Below are positions 52,511 through 61,426 of a stretch of DNA of 64,000 nucleotides, in pieces. Position numbers and translations under genes: made by a program. Origin of the DNA: Paraburkholderia podalyriae (lineage in GTDB: Bacteria; Pseudomonadota; Gammaproteobacteria; Burkholderiales; Burkholderiaceae); assembly GCF_014397785.1 (NCBI RefSeq), contig NZ_VZQQ01000026.1:1-64000 (forward strand). Reading direction: 5' to 3'. Under the pieces are notes generated by a model, which had not been told where the DNA came from, did no database searches, and saw nothing but the letters and a program-made list of their open reading frames with translations. The number at the start of each line of letters is the position of its first letter. The stretch's first letter is position 1.

Positions 52511-52750
52511 ATGCTTCGCTGGCCGATCGCCATTCTGATTGTTGTCAACGTGCTGGCTTTCGTCGCGCTGCGTGGCACCTTTGGCCCGACACCCACCGCG
52601 GGCGGACGCGAACCAAACCGTCTGAACCGCCAGATTCATCCGAGCTGGCTGAAGGTGCAGCCGGTCAGCGCGGCCGATGCCGCCGATCAGGCGGTGGTCG
52701 GCGGACCCGCGCCGGAGGCGCCGATTTCGACATCGGAGTTGCCGCAGTAA
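52511..52750 (+). CDS. Small membrane protein after coaX, function unknown
   Basis: The 79-residue product starts MLRWPIAILIVVNVLAFVAL, a single N-terminal helix, followed by a soluble Pro/Ala-rich segment (HPSWLKVQPVSAADAADQAV). No family was recognised. A start 31 codons upstream at 52418 is possible but less likely because the helix follows this ATG directly. It is 93 bases after coaX and may be cotranscribed. Confidence 0.65.
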   Translation: MLRWPIAILIVVNVLAFVALRGTFGPTPTAGGREPNRLNRQIHPSWLKVQPVSAADAADQAVVGGPAPEAPISTSELPQ

Positions 52751-52800
52751 CGAGGCGAGGTTCCGCGGTCCGCCGCGCTTGCCCGCGTCAATCAGCAGCA

Positions 52801-53283
52801 TCAACCCAGCGTGCGTACCTTCTTCAGCAGCGCGGTCGTCGAGCGATCGTGCTGGAACGCTATCGCGAGCGCCTTGCCGCCCCAGCCACGCACGAGCGCC
52901 GATTCAGGCAGCGCGTCCATGTCGTAGTCGCCGCCCTTCACGAGAACGTCCGGGCGCAGCGCGGCAATCAGCTCGACCGGCGTCTTCTCGCCGAAGCCCA
53001 CCACGTAGTCGACGCTTTCCAGCGCCGCGAGCAAGGCCATGCGGTCGGCCTCGTTGTTGATCGGCCGGTCGTCGCCCTTGCCGAGCATCCGAACCGACGC
53101 GTCGCTATTGACCCCGACGATAAGGCACGCGCCCAACGCCTTCGCGTCGGCCAGATAGGTCACGTGACCGCGATGCAGGATATCGAACACGCCGTTCGTA
53201 AACACGACGGGCGCGCGCAGCGAAGGACGCAGTTTCGCGAGGGCATCGCGCGTCAGAATCTTGCGTTCGAAGATGGCGGTCAT
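52801..53283 (-). CDS. D-glycero-beta-D-manno-heptose 1-phosphate adenylyltransferase
   Basis: This 160-residue nucleotidyltransferase makes ADP-heptose for the LPS core. The HxGH motif is in FTNGVFDILHRGHVTYLADAKALG, and the later VNSDASVRMLGKGDDRPIN and VKGGDYD motifs fit the RfaE2/HldE C-terminal domain. The kinase half is not in the window, so the two activities are separate genes here. A terminator upstream separates it from the ferritin-like gene. Confidence 0.93.
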   Translation of the reverse strand: MTAIFERKILTRDALAKLRPSLRAPVVFTNGVFDILHRGHVTYLADAKALGACLIVGVNSDASVRMLGKGDDRPINNEADRMALLAALESVDYVVGFGEKTPVELIAALRPDVLVKGGDYDMDALPESALVRGWGGKALAIAFQHDRSTTALLKKVRTLG

Positions 53284-53361
53284 CGTACAGTCACAGAGTT
53301 GCGGAGTTACGGGAACAGGAATTCCAAGTGCCGTCACGATACACGCTGGACCGCGCGAAGC

Positions 53362-53395
53362 AAAACGGTCCGGCAAGCTCGCGCCTGCCGGACCG
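53362..53395 (-). terminator. Rho-independent terminator after the ferritin-like gene
   Basis: CGGTCCGGCA (53366-53375) pairs with TGCCGGACCG (53386-53395), a perfect 10-bp stem with a 10-base loop. On the minus strand TTTT follows at 53365-53362. It lies 34 bases past the ferritin-like stop codon. Confidence 0.8.
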
Positions 53396-53428
53396 CCTTT
53401 TCAAATGGCATTTAAACCGCCCCAGCCG

Positions 53429-54307
53429 TTACGCCGGCTGCTGATGCGCGGAGTTTTGATCAGCGGCTTGCAGGCGCGCAACCACTTCCTTGCGATAACG
53501 GTTCAATTCCTGCGCGGTGTTGAACGTGCGTTCGAACAGCAGCGACAGGTTGTGCAGAATGCGCTCGACGACCTTCTTTTCCCAGCCGTCGTCAAAACGG
53601 ATCTGCTCGTCGAGCCAGCGCTCGAGCCATTCCGGATCCGGCAGACGCGACTGAATCGTGTCGCGCGGGAACAGCGCCTGATTCACGTGCAGGTTGGTGG
53701 GGTGCAGCGGCTTTTCGGTGCGACGCGCCGACGCCATCAGCACACCGATCTTCGCGAACGCGGCACGCGCGATGTCGCCGGTTTGCGCCATCGCCTTCTT
53801 CATGTAGCGCAGATACGCGCCGCCGTGGCGCGCTTCGTCGCGCGAGATGGTTTCGTAGATGTGCTTGATGACCGGCTCGGTGTGCCATTCGGCAGCGCGG
53901 CGATACCAGTGATTGAGGCGGATTTCGCCGCAGAAGTGCAGCATCAGCGTTTCGAGCGGCGGCGCGGGATCGAACTCGAAGCGCACCGCGTGCAGTTCCT
54001 CTTCGGTCGGGACCAGTTCCGGCTTGAAGCGGCGCAGGTACTCCATCAGCACCAGCGAGTGTTTCTGCTCCTCGAAGAACCACACGCTCATGAATGCGGA
54101 GAAATCGCTGTCGTGATGATTGTCACGCAGAAACATTTCCGTGGCGGGCAACGCCGACCATTCGGTGATCGCGTTCATCTTGATCGTCGCGGCCTGCTCG
54201 TCGGTCAACAGCGATGCATCGAATTTGTCCCAGGGAATGTCCTTCTCCATGTCCCATCGAACGGATTCGAGCGATCTATAAAGTTCCGGATAAAGCATGG
54301 TGTTCAT
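53429..54307 (-). CDS. Ferritin-like diiron protein
   Basis: The 292-residue, largely helical protein carries a diiron ligand set: Glu49 (ITEW), Glu80/His83 (FEEQKH), Glu128 (CGEIRLNHW) and Glu158/His161 (RDEARH). This is two E-x-x-H pairs plus two single carboxylates, as in acyl-ACP desaturases and related oxidases. Total length and pattern favour a desaturase-like or hydroxylase fold over iron storage. The substrate is unknown. It is monocistronic, with a ribosome site GGGGTGGG and a terminator. Confidence 0.85.
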   Translation of the reverse strand: MNTMLYPELYRSLESVRWDMEKDIPWDKFDASLLTDEQAATIKMNAITEWSALPATEMFLRDNHHDSDFSAFMSVWFFEEQKHSLVLMEYLRRFKPELVPTEEELHAVRFEFDPAPPLETLMLHFCGEIRLNHWYRRAAEWHTEPVIKHIYETISRDEARHGGAYLRYMKKAMAQTGDIARAAFAKIGVLMASARRTEKPLHPTNLHVNQALFPRDTIQSRLPDPEWLERWLDEQIRFDDGWEKKVVERILHNLSLLFERTFNTAQELNRYRKEVVARLQAADQNSAHQQPA

Positions 54308-54847
54308 AGTCCCACCCCTGTTCTGCACTTACTGTGTGTGTCTGTTGCTGCTACGTGTAGTCGTTTTTACCTACGACGAACGGATCTGCCGTTTATCGGC
54401 CAAGCGTTCAATTTTACGCGTTAACCGGCCGCCCAGAAGCATCGGGCAGCAAAGAAGTCCGGGCTGTTGTATTGTCGTCTGAAGCGTGATCCAGCCGCCG
54501 CAGCCAACCGTGGGTGAGGAATACCCTTTGCCTGAGGTCGAGCCAGTCTGGGTCGACAAACCACCCCGTCCAGCCCTGCACCGGTAGTGCCGGCGGCGAA
54601 TGACGCCAGGGTGGCGGGATTGGTTGCTTTCAGCGCGCGCCCCAAAGCCAGATCAAGCTTACACAATGATAGCATGCGCTTCCCACCAAACCCGTGACAG
54701 AAGCCGCGCGAGTGCGCTGTGGCATTGACTTCTCTCAAGAAATTCGGCGATTCGCGCGCGCGGAAATCGACGGCGTTGGAATAGGGAAAAACGCAGCCGA
54801 TCAGTCGCCTTCATCATCGGCCACTGATTCCCGGCGCGCCGTCCGGC
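54308..54847. other. 540-base gap without a recognised gene
   Basis: Open frames in this interval have poor composition and no family resemblance. It should hold the promoter of the ferritin-like gene near its left end; no convincing -35/-10 pair was seen. A short GGGT/ACCC inverted repeat occurs around 54509-54524. No tRNA or repeat was found. Confidence 0.5.
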
Positions 54848-55615
54848 TCACGTCGACTTTTTCGGCGTTGCCGCGCTCGTTCCGGCCGCGCGTTTGGCTG
54901 ACGTGGCTGCGCGCTTCGCGGCCGGCCGTTTGGCGGCGGGCTTCGCGTTTTGCGCGGCGGCGCCCGATGCATCGGCGCCCGGCGCATCGGCGGCCTTCGA
55001 CGGCTCCGGCTTTCCCTGCGTGCCCCCGCCCGCCGCGGCGACCGCGACGGACGGCTGCGTCACCGCGAACTGCGCGATCTGGTTGAACTGCGATTGAAGC
55101 AGGTTCCACCACGCGGATGCATCGAAAGCGGGCGCCGCGGGCGCTTCCTCTTCGTCACTGTCGGCCTGCGTGGCGCTTTCGGGCGCGAGCTCGGCCGGCT
55201 TCGTCCAACTCCGCGCCGGCGCGTCAGTCGCGGCGGAACTCGACGCAGCCGCCGCCGGCTGCGACATCGACGACTGCGCGAACGCGCCGAACGCGCGCAG
55301 TGTCGCGAGCGTCGCGCGTTGCACTTCGAGCGCCTGGGTCGCCGACTGCAGCATGCTCAGGTTCAGCTTCAGCCATTGCTCGACCGCGCGCATGTCGGTG
55401 ATGCGCTTGTCGAGCTCCTCGACGCTCGTGAGCGGCGCCATCATGTCGGTCATCATCGACAGCGACGGGCTCGTGCCGCCCCCCGGCTGCGCGCCCGTCA
55501 TGGCGGCGCCGAACGGCGACAGCCGAATCATGGCCCACATGCGATCGAGCATTTCAGCGGGCGGGAAACCGGGAAAACCGGGAAAGGGCGGCGCGGAGCC
55601 AGTGGTGTCGGTCAT
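54848..55615 (-). CDS. PhaM-like polyhydroxyalkanoate granule-associated protein
   Basis: The 255-residue protein has a Pro-rich N-terminus (PPFPGFPGFPPAEMLDRMW), a central helical region with MTDMMAPLTSVEELDKRITDMRAVEQWLKLNLSMLQSATQALEVQRATLATLRAF, and a C-terminal Ala/Lys/Pro-rich tail (KRPAAKRAATSAKRAAG) that resembles histone-like DNA-binding tails. This layout matches PhaM of Cupriavidus, which links PHA granules to the nucleoid and activates PHA synthase. Assignment rests on that layout. Confidence 0.8.
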   Translation of the reverse strand: MTDTTGSAPPFPGFPGFPPAEMLDRMWAMIRLSPFGAAMTGAQPGGGTSPSLSMMTDMMAPLTSVEELDKRITDMRAVEQWLKLNLSMLQSATQALEVQRATLATLRAFGAFAQSSMSQPAAAASSSAATDAPARSWTKPAELAPESATQADSDEEEAPAAPAFDASAWWNLLQSQFNQIAQFAVTQPSVAVAAAGGGTQGKPEPSKAADAPGADASGAAAQNAKPAAKRPAAKRAATSAKRAAGTSAATPKKST

Positions 55616-55697
55616 GCTTGTCGCCTCGGTGCCTGAAGATTGGTGGGGTGCGCGCAACCGCGCGCGTTGATTCGATCATACCGTGCCGACTGTGGCA

Positions 55698-56555
55698 TCA
55701 GGATCGCTCGTCGTTGCGTGGATCGCCCGCGCCAAAATCCGGCGCGCGCCGCTCCCGCAACGAGCTCAGGCCCTCGCGCACATCGGGCCCCGCGAAGCCC
55801 ATGAATTCGAGCGCGAGCGAAGCATCGAACGCCGGCCCCGCCGTGCGCAGCCAGTTGTTCAGCGCGTACTTGGTCCAGCGGATTGCGGTCTGCGAACCGT
55901 CGGCGAGCTTGCGCGCGACTTCGAACGCCTTCGGCAGCAGATCGCTTTCGTCGACGGCGAGCGACACGAGCCCGATGCGCTCCGCCTCCTCGCCGCTCAC
56001 CGGCTCGCACAGCAGCAGGTAGTACTTCGCCTTCGCCATGCCGCACAGCAGCGGCCACACGATCGCCGCATGATCGCCCGCGGCGACGCCGAGGCGCGTG
56101 TGTCCGTCGATGATGCGCGCCGTCTTCGCCGCGATCGAGATATCGGCGAGCAGCCCCGCGACGAGCCCCGCGCCGACCGCCGGACCATGCATCGCCGAGA
56201 CGATCGGTTTGCCGCAGTTGATCACGTTGTAGACGAGGTCGCGCGCTTCGCGCCACACGCGCGTGCGCACCTCGAAATCGTTCGCCATGTCCTCGACGAG
56301 TTGCAGATCGCCGCCGGCCGAAAAGCCCTTGCCCTCGCCGCGAATGATCGCGACGCGCGTGTCGGGATCGCGATCGATGTCGCGCCAGACCTCGGCGAGT
56401 TCGTAATGCATGCGCGTGTTCGCGGTGGCGAGACCGCTCCTATTCGCGCCCTCGCCGCTCATCACGACTTCGAGCACGCCGTGCGGATGACGCTGCAAGC
56501 GCAGCGACTGATAGTGCGCGTAGTACGCGTCGTTCGGTTGCGATGGCTGAGACAT
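55698..56555 (-). CDS. Enoyl-CoA hydratase/isomerase family protein
   Basis: The 285-residue crotonase-fold protein has the oxyanion-hole segments RGEGKGFSAGGDLQLVE and GPAVGAGLVAGLLADISIAAKTARIIDGHTRLG. The usual catalytic Glu pair is partly replaced (GDHAAIVWP), so hydratase activity is not certain; isomerase or another crotonase reaction is possible. It starts MSQPSQPND. It is upstream of the PhaM-like gene with 82 bases between. Confidence 0.85.
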   Translation of the reverse strand: MSQPSQPNDAYYAHYQSLRLQRHPHGVLEVVMSGEGANRSGLATANTRMHYELAEVWRDIDRDPDTRVAIIRGEGKGFSAGGDLQLVEDMANDFEVRTRVWREARDLVYNVINCGKPIVSAMHGPAVGAGLVAGLLADISIAAKTARIIDGHTRLGVAAGDHAAIVWPLLCGMAKAKYYLLLCEPVSGEEAERIGLVSLAVDESDLLPKAFEVARKLADGSQTAIRWTKYALNNWLRTAGPAFDASLALEFMGFAGPDVREGLSSLRERRAPDFGAGDPRNDERS

Positions 56556-56953
56556 GATGAGCAATCCGTGAAAGATTCATCCAGTCGCGCGCGCAACGTC
56601 GCGACCCATTCAATGCGGCTGATAAAGCCACTTGCCATTAATGATTTCGACCATCACGCGGGCGCTCGAGCGAGGCGCGCTCGTACGCGCCTGAACGGAA
56701 GACGCGCAAGCACGCCGATGTTCAGCTGTGGAGAAGTCCAATCGCGGCATGCTGTTTCCTCACGTCGGGTTTCATTGTGATGTATTGCCGATGTGCTACC
56801 GATGCGTTGCTGCACGCCATCCGAAACTCGCGCATTTCGCGCCGTCCCAGCCGGCGCGCCAGTCAGTGTAGCCGCGCACGCTGGCGGCGGCATCGGGCGA
56901 AACCCTTTCGCGCGTGCCGCCGCGTCAAGGCACTACGGCGTCACCGCCGCGCT
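56556..56953. other. 398-base gap without a recognised gene
   Basis: No open frame here has family resemblance or the composition of its neighbours. It separates the enoyl-CoA hydratase gene from the downstream end of the FAH gene and should contain the hydratase promoter. No clear -35/-10 pair, hairpin or repeat was seen. Confidence 0.45.
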
Positions 56954-57937
56954 TCAGTCGAGCGGCGCGATGCTCTGCTCGATCGCACCGAAAATCGATT
57001 TGCCCGCGTCGTCGAACATGTCGATCTTCACGGTGTCGCCGTACTTCATGAACTCCGTTTGCGGCGCGCCGTGCTCGATCGTTTCGAGGCAGCGCTTCTC
57101 GGCGATACAGCAGTAGCCACGCTTCGCGTCCTTGTTCGACACCGTACCCGAACCGACGATAGAACCGGCACGCAGATTGCGCGTCTTCGCCGCATGCGCG
57201 ATCAGCTGACCGAAGTGAAACACCATGTCGGTGCCCGCGTCGGGCTGGCCGACCTTTCTGCCGTTCCAGTGGACGATCATCGGCCGATGCACGCGCCCTT
57301 CGCGCCAGTCTTCGCCGAGTTCGTCCGGGGTCACAGCGACCGGCGCGAACGACGTGGCCGGCTTGCTCTGGAAAAAGCCGAAGCCCTTCGCGAGTTCGGC
57401 GGGGATCAGATTGCGCAGCGAGACGTCGTTGACCAGCGCAACCAGCCGCACGCCGCGCAGCGCCTGCTCGGGCGTCGCGCCCATCGGCACGTCGCCGGTG
57501 ATGACCGCGACTTCGGCCTCGAAGTCGATGCCGTACTCTTCCGATGCGCACACGACGTCGTCGCGCGGACCGATGAAGTCGTCGCTGCCGCCCTGGTACA
57601 TCAGCGGGTCGGTCCAGAATTCGGGCGGCATTTCCGCGCCGCGCGCGCGCCGCACGAGTTCGACGTGGTTCACGTACGACGAGCCGTCGGCCCACTGGAA
57701 CGCGCGCGGCAGAGGCGCCATGCACTCCTTCGCGTCGAACGAAAAGCTGTTGCGCGCGCGGCCCTGGTTCAGCGCATCGTAGAGGTCGTGCAGTTGCGGC
57801 GCGTAGAAGGCCCAGTCGTCGAGCACGCGCTGCAACGTGGGCGCGATCGCGTCGGCAATGGCCGCCGTGTGCAGGTCGCGGGACACGACGATCAGTTGAC
57901 CGTCGCGCGTGCCGTCCTTCAGCGAGGCAAGTTTCAT
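56954..57937 (-). CDS. Fumarylacetoacetate hydrolase family protein
   Basis: The 327-residue protein has the FAH metal-binding signature: EEYGIDFEAEVAVITGDVPMGATPEQALRGVRLVALVNDVSLRN, then KPATSFAPVAVTPDELG and the C-terminal GSGTVSNKD and KYGDTVKIDMFDD. FAH enzymes cleave C-C bonds of 1,3-dicarbonyl acids in aromatic catabolism. The substrate cannot be read from sequence. It is divergent from an IclR regulator, which probably controls it. Confidence 0.9.
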   Translation of the reverse strand: MKLASLKDGTRDGQLIVVSRDLHTAAIADAIAPTLQRVLDDWAFYAPQLHDLYDALNQGRARNSFSFDAKECMAPLPRAFQWADGSSYVNHVELVRRARGAEMPPEFWTDPLMYQGGSDDFIGPRDDVVCASEEYGIDFEAEVAVITGDVPMGATPEQALRGVRLVALVNDVSLRNLIPAELAKGFGFFQSKPATSFAPVAVTPDELGEDWREGRVHRPMIVHWNGRKVGQPDAGTDMVFHFGQLIAHAAKTRNLRAGSIVGSGTVSNKDAKRGYCCIAEKRCLETIEHGAPQTEFMKYGDTVKIDMFDDAGKSIFGAIEQSIAPLD

Positions 57938-58020
57938 AGTGCTGTGAACCGTGTAAGAGTGACGATGGAAGGAATCTATTCTACGATGGTGAATCGGCGC
58001 GGCCCAGTATGCGTGTTCGT

Positions 58021-58066
58021 CGTCGCTGTTCGTCGCTGTTCGTCGCCGTTCGTCGCTGGTCGTCGT
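58021..58066. repeat. 10-bp tandem repeat in the FAH/IclR divergent promoter region
   Basis: The unit CGTCGCTGTT is repeated twice exactly (58021-58040), then as CGTCGCCGTT and CGTCGCTGGT, and ends with a partial CGTCGTT. A related GTTCGT precedes the array. One unit is one DNA helical turn. The array abuts the TTGCCA -35 of the IclR promoter at 58066 and ends 84 bases from the FAH start. Confidence 0.85.
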
Positions 58067-58094
58067 TGCCACAGTCACTACCGCCATTTATTTT
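58066..58094 (+). promoter_or_regulatory. Candidate promoter of the IclR regulator
   Basis: TTGCCA (58066-58071) stands 17 bases before TATTTT (58089-58094), a fair sigma70 match predicting a start near 58101. That favours the ATG at 58125 as the translation start, or leaderless translation from 58101. The tandem repeat lies directly upstream. Confidence 0.45.
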
Positions 58095-58124
58095 TACCGA
58101 ATGCGCCGCCCGCGCCTTTTGCCC

Positions 58125-59051
58125 ATGTCCGCCAACGCCCGCTCCGGCACGATCCGCACCCGCACCGACCCGGCATCCGCCGACGATCTGCTCGAGCACG
58201 CCGATCTCACCGACGCAACCGGCGCCGATGACGAAACCGGCGAACCCGGCGAAGAAAAACTACGCTCGGGCATCCAGTCGATCGAGGTCGGATTCAGGCT
58301 GCTCGACGTTCTGACCCACGAACCGCGCGCAATGATGCTGCGCGATCTCGCGCAGCGCGCGGGCATGAGTCCGGCGAAGGCGCATCGCTATCTGGTCAGT
58401 TTTCTGCGCCTCGGGGTGGTCGCGCAGGACCCGCTGTCGGGCCGCTACGAACTCGGCGGCTTCGCTTTGCAGTTGGGGCTCGCGCGGCTTGCGCGCGTCG
58501 ACGGTGTGAAGCTCGCGCGCATCGCCCTCGCCACGCTTCGCGACCGGCTCGATCTGACGGTCGGCATCGCCGTATGGGGCAATCAGGGACCAACGATGGT
58601 GCACTGGATGGAGTCGAGCTATCCGGCCAAGGCATCGCTGAAACTTGGCGACGTGATGCCCTTGCTCAGCTCGGCGACCGGTCTGCTGTTCGCCGCCTAC
58701 CTGCCGTCCGGCAAGACCGCCGCGATGCTCGAGCGCGAGCTGGCCGACTCGCGGCGCTCGTCGTATAGCGGCGTGCCGCGCACTCGCGAAGACGTCGACA
58801 AGGTTCTCGCCGAGGTGCGCGAACACGAGGCCGCGCGCGTCGAAGGCATGCTGCTCCCGACGATCCACGCGTTTTCGATGCCGGTGTTCGATTCGACCGG
58901 CGAACTCGCGCTCGGTCTGGTCGCGCTCGGCCATGAGGGCGCGTTCGATATCCGCTGGGGCGGCGAGATCGATACCGCGCTGCGCGAATGCGCGCGCAAG
59001 CTGTCGTACGAACTCGGCTACAGCGCGACGCCACGCAGCGAACACGGTTGA
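58125..59051 (+). CDS. IclR family transcriptional regulator
   Basis: The 308-residue protein has an acidic N-terminal segment, then the IclR winged helix (SGIQSIEVGFRLLDVLTHEPRAMMLRDLAQRAGMSPAKAHRYLVSFLRLGVV) and the effector-binding domain (LTVGIAVWGNQGPTMVHW, LSSATGLLFAAYLP, AFSMPVFDSTGELALGLVALG). Such regulators control catabolic genes, usually an adjacent divergent target, here the FAH gene. ATG 58101 is an alternative start. Confidence 0.92.
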   Translation: MSANARSGTIRTRTDPASADDLLEHADLTDATGADDETGEPGEEKLRSGIQSIEVGFRLLDVLTHEPRAMMLRDLAQRAGMSPAKAHRYLVSFLRLGVVAQDPLSGRYELGGFALQLGLARLARVDGVKLARIALATLRDRLDLTVGIAVWGNQGPTMVHWMESSYPAKASLKLGDVMPLLSSATGLLFAAYLPSGKTAAMLERELADSRRSSYSGVPRTREDVDKVLAEVREHEAARVEGMLLPTIHAFSMPVFDSTGELALGLVALGHEGAFDIRWGGEIDTALRECARKLSYELGYSATPRSEHG

Positions 59052-59092
59052 TACGGACCGGACCTTCCAGACCTCCACCCATTCAAGCGCCG

Positions 59093-60367
59093 ATGGACTT
59101 TGCTTCCGCCACCCGCCGTCGTGATCGCCTGCCAGCATTTGGCAAGGGGCCGGGACGCGGCGCGCGCGCGTGGCGCTGGATCGCGGTGCTCATGGCCGTG
59201 GCGGTCGTGCACTGGATCGCGGCGCAATGGTTCGAGCGCAATCGCGTGAATCTCAATCCCGCGGATCACGAGCATGTGCCGGTGCAGGTCGCGCTGCTGA
59301 CGCCCGAGAAGGTCGAGCGTCAACCGGCGCTACAGCCGGCCGCGCCGGCACGGCATCCGCCCGCGCCCGCACGCAAGCCCGCGGTGAATCAGCCGCGCGA
59401 GCAGCATGTGTTGACCGCGTTGCAGCCGGCCAGGCCGAACGAGCCGGCGGCAACGCCGGCATCGGAGGTGGCGGCGAGCGCGCCGCCCGCCGCTGCGAAC
59501 GCGAATGCATCGGCCCAAGCGAACGCCAGCGGCAACGCCGCGAGCGCCCCGGCCGCGGCCAGCGCGCCGCAAGCGTCGCAGGGCGTGAAGTTTTCGGTAC
59601 CGCCATCGGCCGAGCTCGAATACGACACGTTCTACAACGGCGTGCGCAACGCGCCCGGCACGATCCATTGGGCGAGCGATGCGCACGGCTACGAAATGAT
59701 CGTGTCGGTGCCGCTGCCGTTCGTCGGTCCATTTGTGTTTTCGAGCCGCGGCGGCATCGATACCTTTGGCCTCGCGCCGGCGCAGTACAGCGAAAAGCGT
59801 GGTCGTCGCGCGGAAGACATTGCGATCTTCAGTCGCAACGACAGGAAAATCGGCTTCACGCGCACGCCGGCCACGTTGCCGTTGCCCGACGGCGCGCAGG
59901 ACCGCTTCAGCGTCGTGATGCAACTCGCGAGCCTCGTGCGCGGCGATCCTGACGCCTATAAGCCTGGCGTCGCGCGACAGTTTTTCGTCGTCGATACCGA
60001 TAGCGGCGAGAACTGGCCGATCGAGACGATCGGCGACGAAATGATCCGCGCGGCGCAGGGCTATCTGCAGACGCGTCATTTCAAACGTCTGCCGCGGCGC
60101 GACGGCGACCAGCGCCGTATCGACGTGTGGCTCGCGCCGTCGCTCGGCTGGCTGCCCGCGCGCATCCTGCAGACGGAGCCGAACGGCACCCAGTTCGAAC
60201 TGGTGTGGCGTGGCAAGCTCAGTGCCGATGAGACGTCGCCGGATCACGGCGGTGACAACGGCGCGGCGGCCGCAACGCCAGCGCCGGCGGATGCATCGGC
60301 AGTAACGCCCGAGACCGCCCCCGCCGCACCGGTCGATTCGACCGCTCCGGCCATCATCAAACCGTGA
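59093..60367 (+). CDS. DUF3108 domain protein with membrane anchor
   Basis: The 424-residue protein has a basic N-terminus, one helix (about 26-44), a Pro/Ala-rich region (about 65-160) and a periplasmic DUF3108 domain (LEYDTFYNGVRNAPGTIHWASDAHGYEMIVSVPLPF to WLPARILQTEPNGTQFELVWRG), then another Ala/Pro-rich tail. The anchor plus Pro-rich segment recalls TonB-like layouts. The function of DUF3108 is unknown. It is 41 bases after the IclR gene on the same strand. Confidence 0.85.
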   Translation: MDFASATRRRDRLPAFGKGPGRGARAWRWIAVLMAVAVVHWIAAQWFERNRVNLNPADHEHVPVQVALLTPEKVERQPALQPAAPARHPPAPARKPAVNQPREQHVLTALQPARPNEPAATPASEVAASAPPAAANANASAQANASGNAASAPAAASAPQASQGVKFSVPPSAELEYDTFYNGVRNAPGTIHWASDAHGYEMIVSVPLPFVGPFVFSSRGGIDTFGLAPAQYSEKRGRRAEDIAIFSRNDRKIGFTRTPATLPLPDGAQDRFSVVMQLASLVRGDPDAYKPGVARQFFVVDTDSGENWPIETIGDEMIRAAQGYLQTRHFKRLPRRDGDQRRIDVWLAPSLGWLPARILQTEPNGTQFELVWRGKLSADETSPDHGGDNGAAAATPAPADASAVTPETAPAAPVDSTAPAIIKP

Positions 60368-60373
60368 CATGTT

Positions 60374-60392
60374 TCGTGACAGAGTGTCACGA
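60374..60392. repeat. Perfect 8-bp inverted repeat between DUF3108 and hydrolase genes
   Basis: TCGTGACA (60374-60381) pairs with TGTCACGA (60385-60392) around GAG. A further direct copy of GTGACA lies at 60364-60369. It could be an operator for the downstream hydrolase gene or a small hairpin; no T-run follows. Confidence 0.5.
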
Positions 60393-60518
60393 GCAGATTC
60401 GCTCAAGATCGGCGAAACTTCCTTTGCAACGCTGACTCGCACCTCAATGGAGCGCCCGTTCGCGAGAACGAGGCGACCTACCGCGCTTTTTCACTGCGTT
60501 TCCTTCAAAGGAGTCCGC

Positions 60519-61307
60519 ATGCAGGTGAACATCAACGGTATCGAAACACGCTACGTGCTGAGCAACGAAGGCGGCGGCCCGTGGCTCACCTTCATCCACC
60601 AGTTGGGCGGTGATCTTTCCATCTGGGATCAGATGGCCGGCTATTTCCGCGACGATTACACGGTGCTGCGCTACGACGTGCGCGGCCACGGCCACAGCGC
60701 GGTCGCGCGCGAGCCGTTCGGCATGCGCGATCTGGCCGACGATCTGGCCAAACTGCTCGATGCCCTCGGCGCGCCGACGACGCACCTGGTCGGCCTGTCG
60801 CTCGGCGGCATGATCGCGCAGCAATTCGCGCTCGACCATCCGTCGCGCATCGACACACTGACGATTGCCGATAGCGCCGGCGGCACCCCGCCCGAAAGCC
60901 ACGCGTTATGGGATCAGCGCGCTCACACCGCGCGCAGCGAGGGCATGGCGGCGCTGTTGCCGTCGACGCTCGCGCGTTGGCTCACGCCCAACTTTCATGC
61001 CGGGCATCCCGAAGCGGTCGAGCCGATCCGTGAGACCTTTGCGCGCACGCCGCCGGAAGGTTTTGCGATGGCCTGCGAGGCGCTGCGCGATTTCGACCTG
61101 CGCGGCCGCCACGGCTTGATCCGCTGTCCGACGCTGACGGTGGCCGGACGTCACGACACGGGCACGCCCCCTGCTGCTACTCAGGCAATAGCGGAGGCGA
61201 TCGAGGGCGCCCGCTTCGAGTTGCTGGACGCCGCGCATCTCGCGCCAATCGAGCAATCTCACCGTTTTGCCGCCTTGCTTGAATCGTTTCTGGAGCGGCG
61301 GGTCTAA
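60519..61307 (+). CDS. Alpha/beta hydrolase, 3-oxoadipate enol-lactonase-like
   Basis: The 262-residue protein has the nucleophile elbow GLSLGG (Ser94), the FIHQLGGDLSIWDQ oxyanion region, the DVRGHGHS turn, an acid candidate in VAGRHDTGTPP and His in DAAHLAPIEQ. The organisation is that of PcaD-like esterases. There is no pca cluster nearby, so beta-ketoadipate pathway use is not supported by context. A clear AGGAG precedes the ATG. Confidence 0.85.
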   Translation: MQVNINGIETRYVLSNEGGGPWLTFIHQLGGDLSIWDQMAGYFRDDYTVLRYDVRGHGHSAVAREPFGMRDLADDLAKLLDALGAPTTHLVGLSLGGMIAQQFALDHPSRIDTLTIADSAGGTPPESHALWDQRAHTARSEGMAALLPSTLARWLTPNFHAGHPEAVEPIRETFARTPPEGFAMACEALRDFDLRGRHGLIRCPTLTVAGRHDTGTPPAATQAIAEAIEGARFELLDAAHLAPIEQSHRFAALLESFLERRV

Positions 61308-61426
61308 CCTTCAGGTCCGGAGCTTTTTACTTGCGTCGTCCGGACCCACCCCTTGAATTCCATCCCACATGCTCCACCTATGGTGCAGAAAACGGCAGGA
61401 GCCCAACGGAAATAAGGAGTGTCGCC

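Noticed and set aside
54421..54738. Open frame in the gap between the ferritin-like and PhaM-like genes
   Set aside because: No recognisable domain, no ribosome site, and residue use typical of a random frame in GC-rich DNA.
54960..60300. Recurring GATGCATCGG-like words suggesting a dispersed repeat
   Set aside because: Most copies fall in coding regions for Asp/Asn-Ala-Ser in Ala-rich linkers, so codon choice explains them.
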